A stretch of 64,000 nucleotides of DNA from Mauremys mutica (taxonomy: Eukaryota > Chordata > Testudines > Geoemydidae), in the NCBI RefSeq assembly GCF_020497125.1, contig NC_059082.1:53218524-53282523 (forward strand), given 5' to 3'. Within the stretch, counting starts at the first letter, position 1. Each line of letters starts with the position of its first letter. The notes beneath the pieces were generated by a model that was not told the origin of the DNA, did not search any database, and saw nothing but the letters and a program-made list of their open reading frames with translations. Of this stretch, positions 33,069 through 46,237 are shown in pieces. Position numbers and translations under genes: made by a program.

Positions 33069-36000
33069 TTGCTTTTTTCTTTTCTTGTATGTTTAAAATT
33101 TCTTAATGCTGATCATTCCAAGATCACCCACAGGAAAAAAAAATTAGTTGTTAAATGCTTTCAAGCCCAGGAGTTCCGCTCCTGTTATCCCTCACCCATG
33201 TGAGTAATTCTAGGGTTTAGAACATTGAGGAAGATACTGAGTATTTTCTGCAACATTTCCTTAATCTGCCGCTGACACACCATTGATTATTTTCCCCCAC
33301 TACTCCTTTAAGACCAAACAGATTGACTTCTCATAAATAAGTAAATAACATTCCAGTGTGTTTGTTTTAATTACAGCAAATTTTTAAGATAAGTACAAAT
33401 TTGTTATTGTCCAGGATTTAAGGTTTTTTGAGAGTGGGGTTAGAGGAAGACTGTTGGGTTTCGTTTGTTTGTTTAATCTAATAATCAGAATGTAATACTT
33501 GCTCTGAGTAGGGTAGATAGTGGTAAGAATGCAAGCTGCCAGTCTGCAATTCCTACACTATTATTTACTAATATTCTTAGTGGAAAGGCCATGATGGCAT
33601 AAGGTGAAGGATGATGGAGTCTCAAAAAAAGGCTAAGTTGCCAAACCTTTCACTACCACTTGCTTAGCACTAGTTATTTGTGAACATTGGCAGGGATTAA
33701 CAGAAAAATTCTCTTCTGAATCTGGGTACTGAAACGATTGACAGTTTGAATATAGAGCCAAAGAACATGGTTTTTCAAAGGATATGGAAGTTCAATGAGT
33801 AAAGATAAAAGGAATTAACAAAAACAAAGGACTCACAAGCTTTTATCTAAGGAAGTGCTATATCTTGATTAGAGAAACTATCTTTGAGGTTGTCTGTAAA
33901 CTCTAGTATTTTAAAATTGCCTAATTTGCCTGTTTCTGTAACTTTCTCTGATATTGAAATTTAGAACGATTTATAAAATGTTGGGTTTCTAGTGAATGTC
34001 ACATGATGTTCATACGTAAAAATATTGAAAGCAAATAATTATTCTTAACCAGCTGATACCTTATTTTGCAAAGCATGTCCAAATAGCAGCATTGAGCAAT
34101 TATTAGTATGAAGTTGATTGTAATCTCATCAACTTTCTAGCTGTATAGATTTTTTGCCTGATTTCAAGATTGTTTCCCCTCTCCTTTGTGTTGCATTCTT
34201 CTGTATTGAGCATGGTGAGATATGTCGAGGGATGGTTTTCCCCAATCATTGGATTAGATCTTCTGTTTTAACAGCAGTATTGGAATTTCTTTGGTGCCAG
34301 ATCATGGTTTCATGTCAAAAAACTTTCTCAGTGCTGTAAGACTTCCTTGGCTACTGTTTCAGTCTCTAGCAGTATTCTCCAACTTATTGGAGTTTGGATA
34401 TTTGCCTTGTTCCTTCGTAGTGGTCCATTTGTCCAGTCACAACTTTACTACTGTGTTCTGTTGGTTTTCTGTCCTTTCTCTTCCTTTTCTTATTGTAAGC
34501 TGGTTTATTTTAAGTTATAAAAGAGAAACACATCAGAATAGTTAAATTGACAGCAAGAGTACACCATTAAGTCATAGCAAACTTACATAATAGGAGGAAA
34601 TGAAACATTAAATCAAATGAAACTGCTAGCAGCATTGAAATTCATTGAAGCAGAGTTTAGACGGATCCATATTAACAAAAGTTTTCTCAAGGAGTCTGGG
34701 TAGACAGATCTACAAAGCAAAGCACATCCACAGAAAGGGCATACTTTATATATTCAGGACTAATGCTGCTTCAGTTTACCATCTGTAGTAGAAAAATATA
34801 ATAAAGCATCAGAAACATATGTCCACTTTCTATAGGTTCTTAAACTGCTGCTTATGGAGAGCTGGCTGGCAACACGTTGATGATTCCTTATTTCTGGCAA
34901 CTAAATTGCATTAAAAGACAGCTAAAAATACATTAAATACTCCCTAATGTTGCCTTCCCACATAAGCAATTGGTGTAGATGCTGCAGGGATGTTGTGAGA
35001 CTGTGAAAGGAAGTGGAACATTTGTGAACAGGAGGGGAAGTAAGTGGCCCTCATGGTGAAAGATGTGAGAATCCCAGTGCTACAGCATAACAATAGAGTA
35101 AAATAGCACTGCTGCCCTATTACAAATGCATCCAGGAAAACAAACACAAACTGGGCCTCCGAACATTTTGGAAACTGAGCTAAATAAAGCTGTGACAGCT
35201 AAAATGTGCAGAATATTTGTTCAGGGAACTGTGCATTGTACTCCAGAAACAACATTTTCCAACTCCTTTCATTGTAGTTTTCTATCTAGGTTGTAGTGGA
35301 ACCATTTTTCTTTTCCAGGGACAGTGTCCCAGTGACTCAATAAATGACAATAAATCTGAATTGTAATGCACTATTAATATGAATACCCACATAAGCCAAT
35401 GGCTCCAAAGTTTTGTCTGCTCTGATCAATTTTAAAATTAAAAATGATCAGTTATAAAAACTGTTTTAGGAAAACCATAATCATTCATCAAAAACAAATC
35501 TCTACCAGCATATTTTAGCCTATGTCTTTAGTTTTATTTAGTGGCCAATTTGTGGAAAGTGTCTCAGCTCTACAGTCATGGAGAAGGTTATTAGACTAAT
35601 GTGTAGTAAGGTAAAGAAAACTTGAGAGACGGGAGAATTAGCCCTGCATTCACAAAAATGGAACAACTAGAGTGGGGATGTGCTAAAAAACTCCTCTCAT
35701 CATGTAAGCACAGGGTAATATCTATGCAAATAGAATACATAATCTAAATCAACAGGTATGGAATAAGGACTAGTAGATGTGCCACATTAACAGATTGGCC
35801 AGATCTGAAAATTTGCCATACCTGAGAAATCAGCCACCTACCTGCTCAGAGCTATCATGCCAAAGTTCATTCAGATGTTATGCCATCCTTGAAAGAAATG
35901 GAATTCCTGTCAGTCTAGAGGTGAAACATAATATGAATACACACTACAACACCAGACACCAACCTCAGCAAAACTACTGGCAAATAGAGAAAGGAAATAT

Positions 36001-39000
36001 AAAATTGGATGTCAGGTTTTTAAAAAGGCTGATCCTTGTTCACAAGGTTTTTTGTCTTTGCTTGTGTGAAGGAACAGGGAACTTGAAGGCAGATAGAAAA
36101 TCAGGGGCCTTATTCTTTACTACTCTGAGGCTGCTTCACACCATTCTGGCAGGGTAAAGGGACCTTAAACTGAGCATAAATTAATATATTTACAACACAC
36201 TTTCAGTCTTAATGAGAATCAGGCCTCAGACGTTTGTTTTCTTTGTTCTTACTAGGATTGCTTAAAGGAGAACACTACTGAAATTCTAAAGAGACTCAAA
36301 TCCTACAATGTGTAGCTATCGGGGGGTTTTAACAGCTGTTCCATGTAGAATGGTGGTGAGGGAAAGGGTTTCAAGGTGGTAGTACTTTCCTATCTTCAGA
36401 GGAAAAAGGATTAAGTTCTGAAAAAAAAAAAACCATGAAATGAAAGTGTTAGGTAATTTTTGTAGAGTCTTTACCCAGTGGATTAAATCTCTCATACGGT
36501 ATTTCCTGATTGCACAGATGGTTATTAAGTACTTCACTACTTAGATGGTTTGCACACAAATACTTACTACTTATTATTTGCTGAGGAGAGATGTCTCTGG
36601 TTTGAATTGCTCACTTTGAGCAGAGCAGATTAGGGTTTTGTGGGGCCCTGGGCCAGAGCAAGTGGGGGCCCCTCCCCACCCCTTCCGCCTGCAGTCCCCC
36701 CTCCTCCCACGCTCCTGCCAGGGAACAGGGTTGGGACGTGGGGGCTTCCCCCACTCCCCGGCAGGAACACTGGGTGTAGCGGGTCAGGGCGTGGGGGCCT
36801 CCCAGTTGGTCAGGGCCACTGGGAAAGGCCCCGTTGGCCAGTCTGCCACTGCTCTGAGAAAGAAAGGTATTCTGAAAAATTGATTGTAAAATATATTTAA
36901 GGCTTTATCCCTGGGTCTTAGTTACATCAGTTAAACATTTCATGTTTGACTAATACAATGGTATTATCCAAAACCCAGTGAAGTCAACAGGAAATTTTTC
37001 TGTTGATTTCAGTGGACTTTGGTTCTAGACCTAGAGGAAGGAAAGAAACAAAGGCAATGCATTTTAAAGCCAGCCATTCCATATGCAGTACATTTACTGC
37101 CTTTGACAACAGGCAGCTTTACATGCAGAGTTTCTAGTTTCACATCCGTGCAAGAAGAGTTGGTCATTTGAGTTTTGCAGTTACTGAAAGATGCCTTAAG
37201 ACTGCTGTCTCTGCTCTTTGCAACTTAGCCTTCAGCCATCTTTCTGGGTGTTTTATTTTGTTCTTTCTTTGTTTTTTTTGTTTTACTATAACACTTATTC
37301 TAATCCTTTAGAAATGGTAGCATTCAACAAACCTTAACAACTGCAAATAAGGTATTGGCATTGGACGGGTTATTTTAAATTTTAGCTTTTGGTTATATAT
37401 TCTAAGTGGTTTATATCGAGTGTATGGCTACCATGGGTAGTAGTCTAACCCATTAAAGCACTGAGACTGTCTAAAGACCCTTCACTTTTCTCTCATAGTA
37501 CTTATTAGTAACAAAGATACTGGAGAAATAATTTGCCCTTTGGAGGCCGCTTTGAATCTGTAATTGTTGAAATAAGCTCTGGGGAGAAAAACAAAATGTG
37601 CTACAGTGAAAAACAGTTATCTGACTGAATGTATACCTATGCACGTGGGGTGAAATCCTGACCCCATTCACCCAGGGTTTTCTCACTGTATAAGAAATTC
37701 CATCTTGTCATCTCTTAGTGAAAATCGGCAGACCCCAAAAGAGGTGGCCTCTTCTACACCATTGCCCAAAGCAACGCCTTCTGCAGCACCACTGCACTCT
37801 TTATAAAAGCCCTACCAGTGTCAAACATTTTTTGTCTCAATATTCACTAATTCAGCAATCCACAGCTGCTGGAGGAAATTTCACCCAGCCCTTACTTCCC
37901 GAATTGCAGTGTTCTGAGGCCATGGTTCTGTATATGCAGAGCCAGGGGCTCTAGTAACACCCTCTGAGATTACAGCTTTAAACTGCAGCTGTAATAAATA
38001 GAAATATAAGTAATAATTAAAAAGCCAAGAGCCTTAACTAGTCCTAACAACTATTTAAAGACAAAGCACAGTTGCAAATTCATTATGAATACTGCGTAGA
38101 ATTTACATTATAAATGGAGGGTGTCTCTTATTGATCAGGTAATAACCATATCCTATTCTGATAAGCACCATGGCCAAAATGATTGAGCTAACAGGGAACA
38201 CCCAGAAGTTAACAACACATGGTAATGTGCTGTCCCTCACCGTTGCGCCTCTCAGGAAGGGTAATCGCCACATTCCAACAGCAAATGTGATTTGTTTTAT
38301 ATTGGATTTATTTTAAAAGCTTCCTCTATCCTGGCAAAGGTTGTTTTTACATTCAGCATAAAAAGCTGCAAATATTGGTGTGGGGGACTGGACTATTCCA
38401 TGCTCCGTGCCCCAGGTCAGTGCTGCTGAGCTGAAGCTAAGTGGGGAGGGGTAGCTTTTAAAGAAAATATAATCTGAAAGGCAAATGACTCGGGAGAGGA
38501 TTTAGCATTCCTCTAGAGCAAGGAGGACAAGGGGCAAGGGCTAGAAGGACTAGGGGCATATGGGTAGCAGGGTGAGGAAGGCATGATTAGTTGAGGTGTT
38601 GTAGTCACCTGGATGTGGAGTTCTGAGAGCAGAAGCCAAGCAGAGCACGGATTTGTATGCCATACAGTTATGATGCCAATTGGACACACACATCCCAGCC
38701 AATAATAATGCAGAGAGCTACACCGAGAAATAATTGGACAGTTGTGGGTCAGTAACTGTGCTGCTTCCCTGCACCGCAGTTGACTGAGACAATTCTGCTT
38801 CAGCATAACTATTGTTCATTGAGTTTGTAAAAATGCCTCTTCCTTTCTGCATTTTTCTTTAAATTGTTCATGTGAGTAAATTTTGAGCTGGCAGTTGAAA
38901 TTGCATTTTAAATTCAGACACAGCTACCGTATTACCAAAGTTTAGTGGTAGGTGGGATTTTTTTTGTTGTTGCTTTCTTTTCTTTCTTTTTTTTTTCTGT

Positions 39001-42000
39001 ATCATGTTGTATACAGTATTACACATATATGACATTATGTAAGCAATTACTGTGCATAGAAAGCTATTGTGACTGGCTGGAGTGTTACAAGATTACAAAA
39101 ACCTGCAGTAAGTTCATCTTAAAGGTAGAAATGCAAAATGGATCCTTCTGAGTTGATTTTTGTTTCACAAGAAATTGTAAGTTGGGCAAAGATATCATTT
39201 CTGTTCAAACACCTGCTTAAGATTCCTGCTTGGCAACATGCCTGGAGATAGAGATCATCTCCGTACCGTTATATGCTTCCTTTAAAAGCTGCCTTTAGAC
39301 CAGTATTAGCCCAAGTGCTCTAGCACTTTGGTATTGCATTGCCTCTCCCTCCACAAATGCGCATGGAAACAGCACAAAACCACTAAGCATTAACTGAAAA
39401 CAATTTCCAATTCAAAAAAACAAAAAAAAATCCTAATCTCCTGGAAAGTGTTACTTTAATGATGTCTTTGCTTTTTTTCCCCATCCCCAGTAAACCCCAC
39501 GATCACACTACATTCTCCCCTCTCCTCTTTGCAAACAGACAGAAAAGGCCTGTTTACAAACACTTCGGAGGGGAAGTTTGTAACTTCCACTGAATTATTT
39601 GCTGGGGAAGGTGCTTCCATTCAGCAGATGAATTGTAAATATTCTGCATATGCTTTGTTGACAACACACAAAATGGAAAAAAGTTATATCTGTGAAATAT
39701 TAAGCTATATATGTATATAGATAAAAATACATATTATCTTTGACTCGTTACTACAGAGCTGTAATCAACTGTATATTAAACTGTTTTATTGTATTGCAGT
39801 ACATTTCACGCTATCTTAGATGTAGAAAAGTTGGGAAAGTAATTCACAATACAGTATGTCAACTTCAAATTTGTTTGCTTTTTTATTTTGCTTAGGCACC
39901 ACTTCAAACAGAATCTGTGCCAGCTGTACATTGTTTCAGAAAATTACTGTTTGGAACATACACTCTTGGACTTTTTATTTACTGAACATTGACTCCTCAG
40001 AATAGTTCTTTGTGATTGCTTATGAGACTTCACTCATTTCATTTGTGGTTAGGTAGGATATTTGAGAGGAATTTTAAAAAGCAAAGGGACTTCTCAGGTA
40101 GTGTGCGGCTCAGATTAGAAGTACTCTAATTATTTGGTGGCAAATGACCTTTAAATTCTAAATACCAGTTTTTACAAAACTCCTTTCTGAGACAGACATT
40201 TTTTATAATACACTGCTGAACATTGTGAGTCTGTGCTACAGCAACAGTTAACTGACAGACAATGCTCTTGGAAGAGTGCTGTTGTCACTCTTAATTCAGG
40301 TGCAAATCTAAGGAAATGAAGAAAAAGAGCCATATTGATTTTAGTTTCAGTAGAATCTCTAAGGAAAGAATTCGACTAAGATTTTCAAAGCCTTAATGTT
40401 TGTCAACTAGAAAACTGAACACTGTAGACAAGGTATATTATGGTAAGTAGCACAGTACACTGTACAACTTGGGTATCTCCAACAAGCATCCTGTTGTATT
40501 TTACTTGGGTTCATGTGGCTTTGGAATATTTAACTCAAAAGATTTAAAGAAAATTCTGAACTCTTGCAAAATAAGTGCAGAAGAAATGAAGGTTTTTTCT
40601 TTTTTCTGGATTCTATGTCCACCCTACTCCATCCAGATGCACTCTTCTCATCTTTATGCCTGCCAAATGAACCTTATTTATTTACATTTGCCACATCTTT
40701 TAAAGGACATCTTTACATTCTTTTTACCTGGTGATGACAGAGCTATCCAGTTGTAGATTATTTTGCATGTTAAATTGGACAGCAAATGAATTGTGGCTTT
40801 TCTGTTATTATTTACGTAGCCCCATTGGTATGCAATGGGATTTCAGCAGATGCTTCATCAAGAACTTTGTCCCTTATTGAACCATTGAGAGCTACAGTCT
40901 GATTTTTCTTAAAAGTTTTCTCAGAAAGACAGGTAAGTATCAGAGCGCTTGTATAACACACATATGGTACCATTCAGTCTTAAGGCAGCCAGCCATTAGC
41001 CACATTTACCACCATATTACTCAAACTCAACCCAGGAATTTTTATACCAATACACATATTTAACCAATACTCAAGAGTTCCTGGGTGTCAGCCTTCTGTT
41101 GTAGGTGAAAACTGTTTTGAACATTATCCAAGTATTTCTGTTTGTTTTCATTGTAGATCATGGTGATTGTCAACAGCCAAGAGACATTTTTTAATAAATC
41201 TTATAAAGGAATTTCCAATAAATCCAGTCTTCCTGTTTTCCTTATTAATTGTATGTTGTCTTCTCCAAAAGTAAACTATTTTGAAGGTCCTTAACTTCCC
41301 TAGTTACTAAACTCTTGGAGAAAAATGCTGTATGTGCAGATATGGAGTTAAAGTTATCCAGTGTTGTAGAGCTAAAAATATTGCATGTAAGAGGGAAAAT
41401 GTTTTCCAGAGATCTTTCCAACTGTATAACATCAGACACATTAAATAGCATTTCCAAACATTGAGATGGCTAAGTTAGACCATATATGTATAACTTTCCT
41501 ATCATCCACCTTCAAGAGCTGGGGTGGTGTGGTTTAGGAAGCCTGGTGTCCCACTCCCACCAAAAGTAAACTATGCAGTATATTGAAAAATCTAAGTCTA
41601 AATCTGGAGCAAGCATTGTCCTGGTGGGTAGCAGTGTGATCTAGTGAACCGAGCACTTGAGTAAGAGCTAGGAACTCCTCTAAGATCTCCCAGCTGACCT
41701 TGAGATATTTACTTAATGTCTCTTTATCAATGTCCACATCTATAAATGGGGATAATGATACTCACCTTATGCATGTGTTGTGAAGAATAATTGTTAATTT
41801 TATATAACACTTTAAAGTTGTAAATTAAAATTACCATATAGTTACTAACTACTATTTAGTCTTGCTTCTTGTTCTTTCACTGTGTGAGGATATGTGCCAA
41901 GATTTGTCCAGGATTCCTGACACTTAAGCATCTTGTGATAATTGGGCTTTAATGGCTGTGCAAGGAAGTTGATACATCTGTTGTGTACACACTGTATGAG

Positions 42001-42103
42001 TCCAGGTAGGACTCAACCTTAATCAGTGTATTTTATCAATTTCTAGTAATGAGCCCAAGTCATATCTGGGAACAATGAAATAATGCAGAATTGTGTGGGT
42101 TTT
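33069..42103. other. Nine-kilobase stretch nearly free of recognised repeats
   Basis: AT-rich sequence with no frame of convincing protein. I find only a truncated GC-rich hAT-like piece at about 36635-36870 (GTGGGGCCCTGGGCCAGAGC) and a small inverted motif at 36968-37022 (CCCAGTGAAGTCAACAGG opposite CTGTTGATTTCAGTGG). A long ADCY9 3' UTR could occupy the first few kilobases; paired AATAAA signals occur at about 35338-35355. Otherwise it appears intergenic. Confidence 0.5.
36635..36870. mobile_element. Truncated GC-rich hAT-like fragment
   Basis: GTGGGGCCCTGGGCCAGAGC followed by AGTGGGGGCCCCTCC resembles the interior of the element near 24575-24650. Neither terminus is intact. Confidence 0.4.
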
Positions 42104-42111
42104 ACTATAAT

Positions 42112-42855
42112 TAGGGGCCTACCAAATTCATGGCTGTGAAAAATATGTCAGAGACCCTGAAATCTGGTCTCCCCTGTGAAATCTGGCCATTGTATGGTGG
42201 GTCACGGTATTGCCACCCTTACTTCTGTGCTGCCTTCAGAGCGGGGTGGCCAGAGAGCACCACTGCCAGCAGCAGCACAGAAGTGAGGGTGGCATGGTAT
42301 GGGGGGGTCACTTTGGGGGGCGGCAGTGCTGCCCTTATGGGTGGGTGATGTGGGCAACCATCCAGAGTGCCATGATCAGGGCACACAAAAGGCCCCTTTA
42401 ACTCCTGAGCAATGGGCCTGGGACCAGACAGGGGCAGGGTAGGGGTGCCCCAACTGGGGGCTCCTACCATGCACAGGACTCCGGCTTCTAGTCCCAGCCA
42501 GACTGGGGAGAGATGGGACTTCCTCTTCCCCTGCACGGGCAGCTCCCTAGGCCCGGTCAGACCCACCTCCAAGAACTTCCCCTGGCTGCAGGAAGCGCAG
42601 TGGCTGCCAGCTGGGAGCCCAGCTCTGAAGGCAGTGCTGCTGCCAGCAGCTGCACAGAAGTACAGGTGACAATACTGCAACCCCCATACAATAGCCTTGC
42701 AACCCCTCCTCCCCCCGGCGATTGTGTCGGGACCCCCGCGGTTACAATACCATGAAATTTCAGATTTAAATATCTGAAACCATAAAATTTAAGATTTTTT
42801 TAATTCTCTAACTGTGAATTTTATCAAAATGGACCTTGAATTTGGCAGGGCCCTA
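42112..42855. mobile_element. Hairpin hAT-type element, complete, 744 bp
   Basis: Ends TAGGGGCCTACCAAATTCA and TGAATTTGGCAGGGCCCTA lie inside a perfect 8-bp duplication ACTATAAT (42104-42111 and 42856-42863). The inner part alternates CCACCCTTACTTCTGTGCTG with its complement. Same family as 5271-5780. Frames on both strands are palindrome shadows. Confidence 0.88.
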
Positions 42856-43154
42856 ACTATAATGATGTTGCCGTAGCATCCAAAACATGCGAGCCCTATA
42901 AACCATAGGACAATATGGTTCCCATCCAAAGCGCTTACAAAACAAAAACAAAAAAGGAGGAGTGAGGGGCAATAAGGTAAGAAGACCCAGGTGAACAGGG
43001 TGATGACAGGTGCACACACCACTTGTGCATTCCATTGGTAAAATATCTTTTCTAAAACTTAGTGCTGCGGGGTCTTTTTCTGGGGGACAGTCAGAATTGA
43101 GGGTAATAAAAGGTGGTAAAAAAAGGTAAAGGTAATAATTGGAGATATACCAAT

Positions 43155-43290
43155 CTCCTAGAACTGGAAGGGATCTTGAAAGGTCATCGAGTCCAGACCC
43201 CTGCCTTCACTAGCAGGACCAATTTTTGCCCCAGATCCCTAAGTGGCCTCCTCAAGGATTGAACTCACAACCCTGGGTTTAGCAGGCCAA
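43155..43290 (-). mobile_element. Truncated Cry-type SINE
   Basis: The tail CTAGAACTGGAAGGGATCTT and the middle TTTTGCCCCAGATCCCTAAG match the SINE at 32115. It breaks off at TTTAGCAGGCCAA, so the A-box end of the tRNA head is missing. Flanks to 44467 show no gene. Confidence 0.8.
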
Positions 43291-45173
43291 AGAGGAATGT
43301 GTTTTAGCTGAACCAACAGGTACTAGTTGTAGGGTTGGTAAATAACTACATCAGGAGTGTAATACGTAACTTGTTTGTATCAATGTATAAAACATCTCCA
43401 CCTATTATCCTGTCATCCTGACTTTATCTTATGAATGCGTTCATACCATAACTTTATGTTGGGATAGGCCTGTGCTAGCCTTCTGGAATGAGTTTACGTG
43501 AATACCTATTGCCTAGTACTTGTTAGTAGTGTCTGTTTTAGCAACACCAGCCATGTTTTTGCCAAGTTCATGTACCAGACAGTGAAGCAGGCATTTGCTT
43601 TATGACAGGGCCTGACTTTGATTCATAGCCTGGCTTTTGCTGACTTTGGCTCAGGCCTCAGGCCTTGCACCAGGCCCTGTGCTTCAGGCTCTCTCTTTCT
43701 ACTCTCCTGAGGGGGAAAGCACAGTGAATAGGCTAGTGAGTCTGGGCAGCTGAAAGGTGGTGGTGGTCAGATGGGGCCAGGTGAAGGAGGGAGCAACACA
43801 CTAGTAAATGAAAAGCCCAGAATCCAAGTTTCAGAATTCAGTGAAGGATGGTTGAAGGCCTCTTGGCTCCTGCTCCCCTTATAGAAGTGAGGAGAGGAGG
43901 ACACTGGGTCTGTGCCATGGGCAGGACCAGGGGAGAGGACTGAGCGGAGGCTGGAAGGCCCAGACTTCTGCATCTTCGGCAATGGTAAGTGCTGGTTGCT
44001 TTAGAAAAGGAGCCATGAAGGAGTGGAGATTTGCATAGTCCAGCTCCTCCCAGATCCTGTTACAGTGCTCCAGGTACGTGCTTCTGAGTCAGGACGGGCT
44101 GGCCAGACATCCTCAGATCCGATAAGGGTCAAGTAGCCAAGTCTTGAACCTTTCACATTGTAAGAGCCATCCCTCTAAATAAGGAGGTTTTGTTTCAATC
44201 ATTTTAGTTCTTACAAGCACAATGAACTGCTATTCTCTGGAGCTGATAGCGGTAGAGCCATCAGATATAAACCAATGAATCAGAACTCGTGGTCGGGCAG
44301 CTAAGTAATAAACAGAAATTCAGAAGCCTAATGCACCAGAATGTGTAGGGAGCTACGTGTATGGTACCTGAACTGGCTCGCTTTATTCCCACTTAAATCC
44401 ATATAAAAGACAAGGGTGACCATATGGTCCCTGAAAACTTGGAATCCACCAGTTGTCTGTCTATTGGGCTACAATCAGGGGTGAGCTGGAGCCGGTTCGC
44501 ACGGGTTCGCGCGAACCCGTTGTTAAATTTAGAAGCGGTTTTAGAACCGCTTGTTAACTAGCTTCCCTGCGAGGGAAGCTTTGATGGGCTCTGCCTGGGA
44601 AGCCTGTAATTCCTCCTCCCGGCCGCCGGGGGGCGCTGTGCTGTGCTGCGAGAGCCATGTGAGCTGCCTCCTGGCCCTGTTGCTGCTCCTGCTCTTTGGA
44701 CCTCTGGCCCTGGGGCTGCTGCTGCTGCCCCATGAGTCCCCGGCTGCCTCCTGCCGCTCCCAGCCCCCCCCATCCCGTGTGAGTATCTGCGCCCCTCCCA
44801 CCGCCTTCCCTGCCCCCAGCCAGCCCCTGCCCCCAGCCAGCCCCAGCCAGCCCCTGCCCCCAGCCGCCCTCTGCCCGCAGCCAGCCTCTGCCTGCAGCCC
44901 CTGCCACAGCCACCCCCTGCCTGCAGCCAGCCTCTGCCCACAGCCGCCCGCAGCCACCCCCTGCCCACAGCCACCCGCAGCCCGCCCGTCTGCATCACCT
45001 GGCCACAGCCAGCCCGTGTCACTCCCTGCCTCCAGCTAGCCCTGCCCCACGCTCCTATCTGCAGCCAGCCCCACATCCACTGGTGCCCTGCAGTTCCCAG
45101 GGCAGTAACCCTGCACACCTGCTTTAATGAGGGGGGGGGCAGGGAGCAGCTGGGACCCACACATGTGCACACC

Positions 45174-45282
45174 CTAGAGTGACCAGACAGCAAGTGTGAA
45201 AAATCGGGACGGGGGTGAGGGGTAATAGGAGCCTATATAAGAAAAAGACCCAAAAATTGAGACTGTCCCTGATCACCACCCA
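45174..45282. mobile_element. 120-bp MITE copy inside the 44476 hAT
   Basis: TAGAGTGACCAGACAGCAAG, AGCCTATATAAGAAAAAGAC and CTGTCCCTGATCACC match the family at 2303-2423 in reverse orientation, with about 20 bp lost near the end. Confidence 0.7.
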
Positions 45283-45339
45283 CACATGTGAAACGGAGCT
45301 CATTTCTAGTTCAGCCCCATCTTTTTAAAAAAGAACTTT

Positions 45340-45433
45340 AGGTAGGGTTAAAATACATCTGTATTTTCCTGGACATGTCAGGCTTTTCGGTTCTTAATCA
45401 CCTCCTGGGAAAATATGGACGTATGGTAACCCT
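45340..45433. mobile_element. Second small MITE inside the 44476 hAT
   Basis: TAGGGTTAAAATACATCTGT with TTTTCCTGGACATGTC is mirrored by AAAATATGGACGTATGGTAA followed by CCCTA. This is a hairpin MITE with AGGGTT ends. Confidence 0.6.
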
Positions 45434-45948
45434 ATTGGTACAAAAAATACATGCTGTCGCACATCCCTTAAATCAGAACTTTTTATAGGGAACCCGTTGT
45501 TAAATCAGAACTTTTTATAGGGAACCCATTGTTAAGATTTTGGCAGCTCATCACTGGCTACAATCCCCTCCACACTGCAGCCCCCTGAGCCAATGAAACT
45601 TGCAGCAGGCTGGCTGAGCATCAATAGCCCCTGCCTGGCAGGTCTCTCCTGTATCTCCATGGTGCCCCACCATGAAGTCTCCGAGGGTTTGTAGACTGAG
45701 GCCTGGCATAAACCACAGATGTTTGTCCTAAAACCAATAGTTATGGAATGTCTGGGGAATTAATGAATTTATTGCCAATTAACTCAAATTGAAACAAACT
45801 GTACTCTAGACAAACCTCCTTGAGCCAGCCCTCACTCATGCATAGTCAGATCCATGAGAAATTGGAGACCTCAGGCCCTGCTGCAGGCAGTGAGCCTATA
45901 GATATCTGCACAGCCACCATGTTCAGGGCAAACAAGTAACTGCACAGG

Positions 45949-46229
45949 CATAGGCACCAACTCTGGGTGTTCCGGGGCTAGGTCACCCACAGAAAAAAAA
46001 TAGTGGGTGCTAAGTACCCTCCGGCAGCCCACTGATCAGCTCATCCCCCTCCTCCCCATCGCCTCCTGCCCGCCAGTGATCAGCTGTTCAGTGGGGGTGG
46101 GGTGCAGTCGGGGGAGGGGGCAGAACGGGGCAGGAAGAGGTGGAATGGGGGTGGGAAGAGGCAGGGTGGGAGTGGAGGCAGGAGCGGGGATCAAGCACCC
46201 CCTGGCAAATCACAAAATCGGTGCCTCTG
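45949..46229. mobile_element. hAT-like MITE
   Basis: Ends CATAGGCACCAACTC and AATCGGTGCCTCTG, with similar 8-mers outside (TGCACAGG and TGAGCAGG). Inside, GGGTGTTCCGGGGCTAGG and GTGGGTGCTAAG fit a family with a GGTGCT repeat. Confidence 0.65.
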
Positions 46230-46237
46230 TGAGCAGG

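Larger units (their letters stand above)
44476..45556. mobile_element. hAT-type element, 1081 bp, with nested MITEs
   Basis: Ends CAGGGGTGAGCTGGAGCC and GGCAGCTCATCACTG are flanked by a perfect GCTACAAT duplication (44468-44475 and 45557-45564). The GAACCCGTTGTTAAAT motif occurs near the left end and again near the right. The centre (44800-45060) is a CCCCAGCCAGCCCCTGC-type tandem array. That array produces long Pro/Ala-rich frames on + and Gly-rich frames on -, which I regard as non-coding. Confidence 0.9.

Noticed and set aside
35777..36157. 126-codon frame in the repeat-poor stretch
   Set aside because: No recognised domain, AT-rich random composition, and no promoter or splice context. 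Not enough to call a gene.
44551..45193. Long Pro/Ala-rich frame on + (162 codons) and Gly-rich frames on - (up to 211 codons)
   Set aside because: They are produced by the CCCCAGCCAG array inside a hAT element with exact ends and target duplication. There is no domain and no conserved start.
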